A stretch of DNA of 10,054 nt from an uncultured Nocardioides sp. (GTDB lineage Bacteria; Actinomycetota; Actinomycetes; Propionibacteriales; Nocardioidaceae). Positions 6,076 through 10,054 of the stretch are shown piece by piece. Every line of letters begins with the position of its first letter. Position 1 is the stretch's first letter. Position numbers and translations under genes: made by a program. The stretch spans positions 1 through 10,054 of the forward strand of contig NZ_CAMPGZ010000155.1 of NCBI RefSeq assembly GCF_946885725.1. Direction: 5' to 3'. The notes beneath the pieces are model-generated. The model was not told the DNA's origin. It worked only from the letters and a program-made list of their open reading frames with translations, and ran no database searches.

Positions 6076-6648
6076 TCACGGGGGCGGGGCTGCCGCGTGA
6101 CCGTACCAAAGCACGGTCTCGCCGTACCTCTTCTCCCGTCCGGCCTCGAGCCCCTCGGGCCAGGTCGGCGGGTCTCCCCGGCGGCCGCGCTCGACGACGA
6201 CGACGGCGTCCGCGGCGAGCCACCCGTGCGCGGCGAGCGAGGCCAGGTCGGCGTCGACGTCATCCGCCGGAAGGGGGTACGGCGGATCGGCGAAGACGAC
6301 GTCGTAGGGGGCGTGCGGCGGGTGCGCGAGCACGCGCGAGACCGACGAGACCACGACGTCGACGCCGCCGAACCCGAGCGTGCGGGCGTTGTCGCGGATC
6401 AGCGCCGCGGTGCGCCGGTCCTGCTCGACGAGGGTGACGACGCCGGCACCGCGTGAGCGCGCCTCGAGGCCGATCGCGCCGGAGCCGGCGTACAGGTCGA
6501 GGAAGCGCAACCCCGCCAGCGACCCCAGCGACGCCTCCAGGGCGGAGAACAGCGCCTCGCGGACCCGGTCGGAGGTGGGCCGGGTCGAGTCGCCGGTGGG
6601 CGTGCGGATCCGCCGCCCGCCGGCGGTGCCGCCGATGATGCGGGTCAT
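6076..6648 (-). CDS. rsmD: 16S rRNA (guanine(966)-N2)-methyltransferase RsmD, 190 aa
   Basis: RsmD methylates G966 of 16S rRNA in the assembled small subunit using S-adenosylmethionine. The N-terminus MTRIIGGTAGGRRIRTP and RPTSDRVREALFSAL (23-37) are family hallmarks. The S-adenosylmethionine site is DLYAGSGAIGLEA at 51-63, with acidic E75 at the end of the next strand. The catalytic DPPY is at 121-124. The length is usual. The ATG at 6648 has AGGTGA (6661-6656) 7 bases upstream, overlapping the recG stop codon. A longer frame continues upstream within recG and is a shadow. The gene lies between recG and coaD with gaps of 11 and 17 bases, so all three are almost certainly co-transcribed. Confidence 0.96.
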   Translation of the reverse strand: MTRIIGGTAGGRRIRTPTGDSTRPTSDRVREALFSALEASLGSLAGLRFLDLYAGSGAIGLEARSRGAGVVTLVEQDRRTAALIRDNARTLGFGGVDVVVSSVSRVLAHPPHAPYDVVFADPPYPLPADDVDADLASLAAHGWLAADAVVVVERGRRGDPPTWPEGLEAGREKRYGETVLWYGHAAAPPP

Positions 6649-6659
6649 GGCCGGGTCAC

Positions 6660-8879
6660 CTAGGCCTTCTCCAGGTAGTCGGCCTGCGCGGTCTCGCGCA
6701 GCCGCTCGACCTCGGCGAGCAGCGCCGGGTGGTGCTCGAGGGTCGGGTCGTCCGCGACGACCTTCTCGGCGGCCGCACGGGCGTCGGTGATCACGTCCTC
6801 GTGGCGGATGACCGAGAGCAGCTTGAGCCCGGAGCGGCGGCCGGACTGGGAGGTGCCGAGGACGTCGCCCTCGCGGCGGTGCTCGAGGTCGAGGCGGGAC
6901 AGCTCGAACCCGTCGGTGGTGGAGGCGACGGCCTCGAGCCGCTCGCGGGCGGGGCTGCCTGCCTCGGCGGTGGTGACGAGCAGGCACAGGCCGGGGTGGC
7001 CGCCACGGCCGACGCGGCCTCGCATCTGGTGGAGCTGGGAGACGCCGAACCGGTCGGCGTCGAGGATCACCATCGCGGTGGCGTTGCCGACGTCGACGCC
7101 GACCTCGATCACTGTCGTGGACACGAGGACGTCGACGTCGCCGGCCGCGAACGACCGCATGACGGCGTCCTTGTCGTCGGGGGCGAGCCGGCCGTGCATC
7201 TGGGCGATCCGGAGGCCGTGCAGCGGTCCGGCCTCGAGCATCGCGGCCACCTCGGCGACGGACGCGAGGTTGCTCTGCGGACTCTCGCTCGCGTCGCCGC
7301 GAGCGTCGGCGTCGTCGTCGCCGGTGTCGATGCGCGGGCAGACGACGTAGCACTGGCGGCCGTCCGCGACCTCCTCGCGCAGCCGCTGCCAGACGCGGTC
7401 GAACCAGGCCGGGTGGTCGCGCAGGGGTACGACGTTGGTCTGGATCGGCGCGCGACCGAGGGGCAGCTCGCTGAGCGTGGAGGTCTCGAGGTCGCCGAAC
7501 ACCGTCATCGCGACCGTGCGCGGGATCGGCGTGGCGGTCATCACCAGGACGTGGGGCGGCGCCTCCCCCGCCTTGTTGGTGAGCGCGGCGCGCTGCTCGA
7601 CGCCGAAGCGGTGCTGCTCGTCGACGACCACGAGGCCGAGGTCGAGGAACCTCACCTTGTCCTCGAGCAGCGCGTGGGTGCCCACGACGATGCCGGCGTT
7701 GCCGACCTGGATGTCGGAGAGCACCTGCCGCCGCGCGGCGGCTCCGGTCGAGCCGGTGAGCAGCACCACCTGCGTCGAGTCGGCGTCGCCGCCGAGCATC
7801 CCACCCGCGGCCAGGTCGCCGAGCATGGCGGTGATGGAACGCGCGTGCTGCTGGGCGAGCACCTCCGTGGGCGCGAGCAGCGCGGCCTGGCCGCCGGAGT
7901 CGACGACCCGCAGCATCGCGCGGAGCGCGACGACGGTCTTGCCGGAGCCGACCTCGCCCTGGAGCAGCCGGTGCATCGGGTGGCCGGCGGCCAGGTCGCG
8001 CAGCACCTCGTCGGAGACCTGCTGCTGGCCGGCGGTCAGCGTGAACGGGAGCCGCTCGTCGAACTTGTCGAGCAGCCCGCCCTCGCGGCCGGCCCGGGGC
8101 GTGGCGTCGAGGGCCTCGAGCGACGCGCGGCGCAGCGCCAGCGCGGTCTGTGTGACCAAGGCCTCGTCGAAGCGCAGCCGCTTCTCGGCCGCGCCCTTCT
8201 GCTCCCAGGTGTCGGGCCGGTGGATCCACTCCAGCGCCTTCCGCGCGTCGACCAGGCCGTGCTCCCGCCGTACCGCATCGGGAAGGACGTCGGGCACGTC
8301 GACAAGCATCTGGAGGGCGACCTTGACCGCCTTCTCGATCTGCCAGGACTGCACGGAGGAGCTCGCGGGGTAGATCGGGAGCAGGTCGGGGAGCGACTCG
8401 ACCTCCGCGCGCGCGGCGTCGGGGTCCTCCTCGTTGTCCACGCCGAAGATCTCGGTCTGCGGGTTGGTGAGCTGCCAGTCGTCCTTGAACCGGCCGACCT
8501 TGCCGGAGAACAGCCCGGTCGCACCCACCCTGATCCTCCTGGCACGCCAGTCGGCCGTGTGCTCCTTCTTGTCGAAGAACGTGAGGGCGAGCCGGTCGTT
8601 CTCGGTGGCGACGACGACCTCGAGCCGGTAGGCCAGGCCGCCGCGGCGCCGGTCGGGGAAGCTCTTCTTCTCGGCGTGCACGACCCGTCCGACGAACGTG
8701 ATGTAGTCGTCGAGCGTGAGGCTGCCCAGGTCGCTGACGCTGCCCCGCTCGACGTACCGCCGGGGGTAGTGGCCGAGGAGGTCGCCGACGGTGCGGTAGC
8801 CGAACGCCTTCTCGATCTTGCTCGCCTGCGACCCCGCGACCGCGGAGAGCTTGGAGTCCCAGGTGACCCCGGTGGCCAT
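6660..8879 (-). CDS. recG: ATP-dependent DNA helicase RecG, 739 aa
   Basis: RecG is a superfamily 2 double-strand DNA translocase that regresses stalled forks and branch-migrates Holliday junctions. An N-terminal wedge/OB domain (about 60-160) contains TFVGRVVHAEKKSF and SGKVGRFKDDWQLTNPQ. Helicase motifs follow in order: Walker A GEVGSGKT at 308-315, DEQHRFG from 420, ATPIPRT, TTVIEVGVDV, and QMRGRVGRG at 618-626. The C-terminal RREGDVLGTSQSGRRSG matches the RecG-specific region. A Gly/Asp/Ser-rich acidic insert (around DTGDDDADARGDASESPQSN) sits between helicase domain strands; I recall a similar low-complexity insert in other actinobacterial RecG proteins. The length is normal. The ATG at 8879 has GAGGAG (8894-8889) 9 bases upstream, overlapping the stop of the previous gene 13 bases away. 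Confidence 0.97.
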   Translation of the reverse strand: MATGVTWDSKLSAVAGSQASKIEKAFGYRTVGDLLGHYPRRYVERGSVSDLGSLTLDDYITFVGRVVHAEKKSFPDRRRGGLAYRLEVVVATENDRLALTFFDKKEHTADWRARRIRVGATGLFSGKVGRFKDDWQLTNPQTEIFGVDNEEDPDAARAEVESLPDLLPIYPASSSVQSWQIEKAVKVALQMLVDVPDVLPDAVRREHGLVDARKALEWIHRPDTWEQKGAAEKRLRFDEALVTQTALALRRASLEALDATPRAGREGGLLDKFDERLPFTLTAGQQQVSDEVLRDLAAGHPMHRLLQGEVGSGKTVVALRAMLRVVDSGGQAALLAPTEVLAQQHARSITAMLGDLAAGGMLGGDADSTQVVLLTGSTGAAARRQVLSDIQVGNAGIVVGTHALLEDKVRFLDLGLVVVDEQHRFGVEQRAALTNKAGEAPPHVLVMTATPIPRTVAMTVFGDLETSTLSELPLGRAPIQTNVVPLRDHPAWFDRVWQRLREEVADGRQCYVVCPRIDTGDDDADARGDASESPQSNLASVAEVAAMLEAGPLHGLRIAQMHGRLAPDDKDAVMRSFAAGDVDVLVSTTVIEVGVDVGNATAMVILDADRFGVSQLHQMRGRVGRGGHPGLCLLVTTAEAGSPARERLEAVASTTDGFELSRLDLEHRREGDVLGTSQSGRRSGLKLLSVIRHEDVITDARAAAEKVVADDPTLEHHPALLAEVERLRETAQADYLEKA

Positions 8880-8892
8880 CAGTCCGTGCTCC

Positions 8893-10054
8893 TCACTCGA
8901 CGCCGATCAGCAGCGGGTAGCGGTCCTGTCCGCCGTCGTAGACGACGACGTCGACGGTGGGGCGGGTGCGGCGGAGGTACGCCGCGGTGCGCTCGGCGAG
9001 CTCGCGGCCGTCCTGCCCTGCCACCAGTGTGACCATCTCGCCACCGCCGCCGAGCAGCCTTTCCACAACGTCGGTCGCGACCGTGCCGAGGTCGTCGCCC
9101 ACGACCACGAAGTCGCCCTCGACGGCCCCGAGCACGTCGCCGGGCTCGCAAGGCCCGCCGGAGGTCATGGCGCGGCGCGCGGCGATCGTCACCGCGCCGT
9201 TGCGGGCGTGGCGGGCGGCCGCGGTCATCTCGAGCACGTCCTGCTCGAAGGTGCGGCCGGGCTCGTGGACCGCGAGGGCGGCGAGCCCCTGGACCTGCGC
9301 GCTGGTCGGGATCACCGCGACCCGCAGGTCGAGCTCGTCGCGGGCGGTCTGGGCGGCGGCCTCGACGACGGCGACGCTGTCGCGGTCGTTGGGCAGCACG
9401 ACGACCTCCGCTCCCCCGCACTCGCTCAGCGCGTCGAGGACCTCGCGTGTCGACGGGCGGCGGCCCGGTCCACCCGGGACGACCGTGGCGCCGGCCTCGG
9501 CGAACAGCCGCCCGAGGCCCTCGCCGGCGGCGACCACGACCACGCGGCGGCCGCTGCGCTCCGCGGCGATACGGGCTGCCCGCGCCCCGACCTGCTCCGC
9601 GAAGTGGGTGACCCGGACCCGGTGCGGCCGGCCGGCGTCGATGCCCGCCTCGATCGCGGCGCCGACGTCGTCGACGTGCACGTGAACGTTCCAGAGCCCG
9701 TCGCCGCCTACGACGACGAGGGAGTCGCCGAGCGGGGCGAGCCGCGCGCGAAGGTCGGGGATGCGTGCGTCGTCGGCGTCGAGGAGGTACATCACCTCGT
9801 AGGACGGCCCGTCCGAGGTCAGGTCGCCGGTCGGCAGCGGCACCGGGATCGCGTGGCTGCCGATGCGTACGTCGGCGGTGACCGGCCGCTTGCCGGTGAC
9901 GGCCGTCTCGGCGGCGTCGAGGATCACGCAGAGCCCGCGCCCGCCCGCGTCGACGACCCCGGCGTCACGCAGGACGGCGAGCTGCTCGGGCGTGCGCAGC
10001 AGCGCCTCCCGGGCCGCGGAGGCCGCCGCGCGGATCACGTGACCGAGCCGGTGC
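8893..10054 (-). CDS. DhaL (DAK2)/DegV-like protein, FakA/YloV type, C-terminal 386 residues (5' end outside window)
   Basis: The frame is open to the right edge and has no start of its own in the window; the GTG at 10038 is internal. The first ~45 visible residues end a DhaL (DAK phosphatase) domain, with the telltale AGVVDAGGRGL. The ATP-binding metal ligands of that domain lie outside. The middle part contains GDGLWNVHVHVDDVGAAIEAG, typical of the linking domain in FakA proteins. The last ~200 residues form a DegV/EDD-like fold with the family pattern GGPGRRPSTREVLDAL and VVLPNDRDSV. In Firmicutes FakA is the kinase subunit that phosphorylates fatty acids held by FakB; a similar role here is inference, and no FakB gene is visible. 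The M. tuberculosis counterpart next to recG is Rv2974c, from memory. Stop at 8893, 13 bases before recG. Confidence 0.9.
   Translation of the reverse strand, partial: HRLGHVIRAAASAAREALLRTPEQLAVLRDAGVVDAGGRGLCVILDAAETAVTGKRPVTADVRIGSHAIPVPLPTGDLTSDGPSYEVMYLLDADDARIPDLRARLAPLGDSLVVVGGDGLWNVHVHVDDVGAAIEAGIDAGRPHRVRVTHFAEQVGARAARIAAERSGRRVVVVAAGEGLGRLFAEAGATVVPGGPGRRPSTREVLDALSECGGAEVVVLPNDRDSVAVVEAAAQTARDELDLRVAVIPTSAQVQGLAALAVHEPGRTFEQDVLEMTAAARHARNGAVTIAARRAMTSGGPCEPGDVLGAVEGDFVVVGDDLGTVATDVVERLLGGGGEMVTLVAGQDGRELAERTAAYLRRTRPTVDVVVYDGGQDRYPLLIGVE

Noticed and set aside
7271..7320. Possible frameshift or insertion in the recG acidic segment
   Set aside because: The frame stays open and motifs on both sides are in the same frame, so this is a low-complexity linker and not a break.
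6649..8229. N-terminal extension of the rsmD frame by over 500 codons into recG
   Set aside because: The extension is Arg/Ala/Pro-rich shadow of recG. RsmD proteins begin at MTRIIGG, and a ribosome site lies just before the ATG at 6648.
6729..9032. A plus-strand open frame of 767 codons opposite recG
   Set aside because: It is antisense to recG, whose helicase motifs are intact throughout. Its product is a Val/Gly/Leu/Glu-rich repeat of dipeptides typical of the complement of high-GC genes.
8956..9685. A plus-strand Ser/Thr/Ala-rich frame of 242 codons opposite the DhaL/DegV-like gene
   Set aside because: It is antisense to a gene with clear family motifs, with composition typical of a shadow frame.
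1..10054. Search for a novel system, mobile element, CRISPR array or defence island
   Set aside because: No transposase, integrase, long direct or terminal repeats, tRNA or regular repeat-spacer pattern was seen. The block is standard housekeeping gene content apart from two small genes.

Overview
The window is high-GC DNA (roughly 70%) with a dense, mostly one-strand gene layout, frequent GTG/TTG starts and actinobacterial gene order. Gene order and protein wording fit Propionibacteriales, probably a Nocardioides-like organism; this is inferred by reading, not from a database search. All genes but one lie on the minus strand, so transcription runs from high to low coordinates.

Layout in transcription order: (1) 10054-6058 region: the 3' part of a DhaL/DegV-like (FakA/YloV-type) protein, then recG, rsmD and coaD, with gaps of 13, 11 and 17 bases. 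(2) A DivIVA-like coiled-coil protein (Rv2927c type) at 5450-4941, flanked by two non-coding spacers of 128 and 151 bases. (3) A tight four-gene unit from 4789 to 2411: DUF177 (YceD), rpmF (L32), rnc (RNase III) and mutM (Fpg glycosylase). DUF177/rpmF and rnc/mutM are each separated by one base, and a good promoter (TTGGCT, 18 bases, TACGCT) precedes the unit. (4) An accessory patch between mutM and smc: a small plus-strand gene for a Cys-rich protein whose 3' end overlaps the 3' end of mutM, and a small minus-strand gene for a leucine-zipper protein. Their likely promoters sit back to back at 2144-2186. (5) The first 530 codons of smc from a TTG start at 1590, running off the left edge at the start of the hinge.

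Functionally this is a housekeeping block: DNA repair and recombination (recG, mutM), chromosome organisation (smc), ribosome and rRNA maturation (rsmD, DUF177, rpmF, rnc), coenzyme A synthesis (coaD) and a probable fatty-acid kinase subunit. From memory, the same genes form the Rv2922c-Rv2927c and Rv2965c-Rv2974c groups in Mycobacterium tuberculosis.

I found no mobile element, CRISPR array, tRNA, rRNA or defence system. The least explained parts are the two small genes at 1863-2054 and 2193-2444 and the structured smc leader. The long plus-strand open frames are high-GC shadows of the minus-strand genes.
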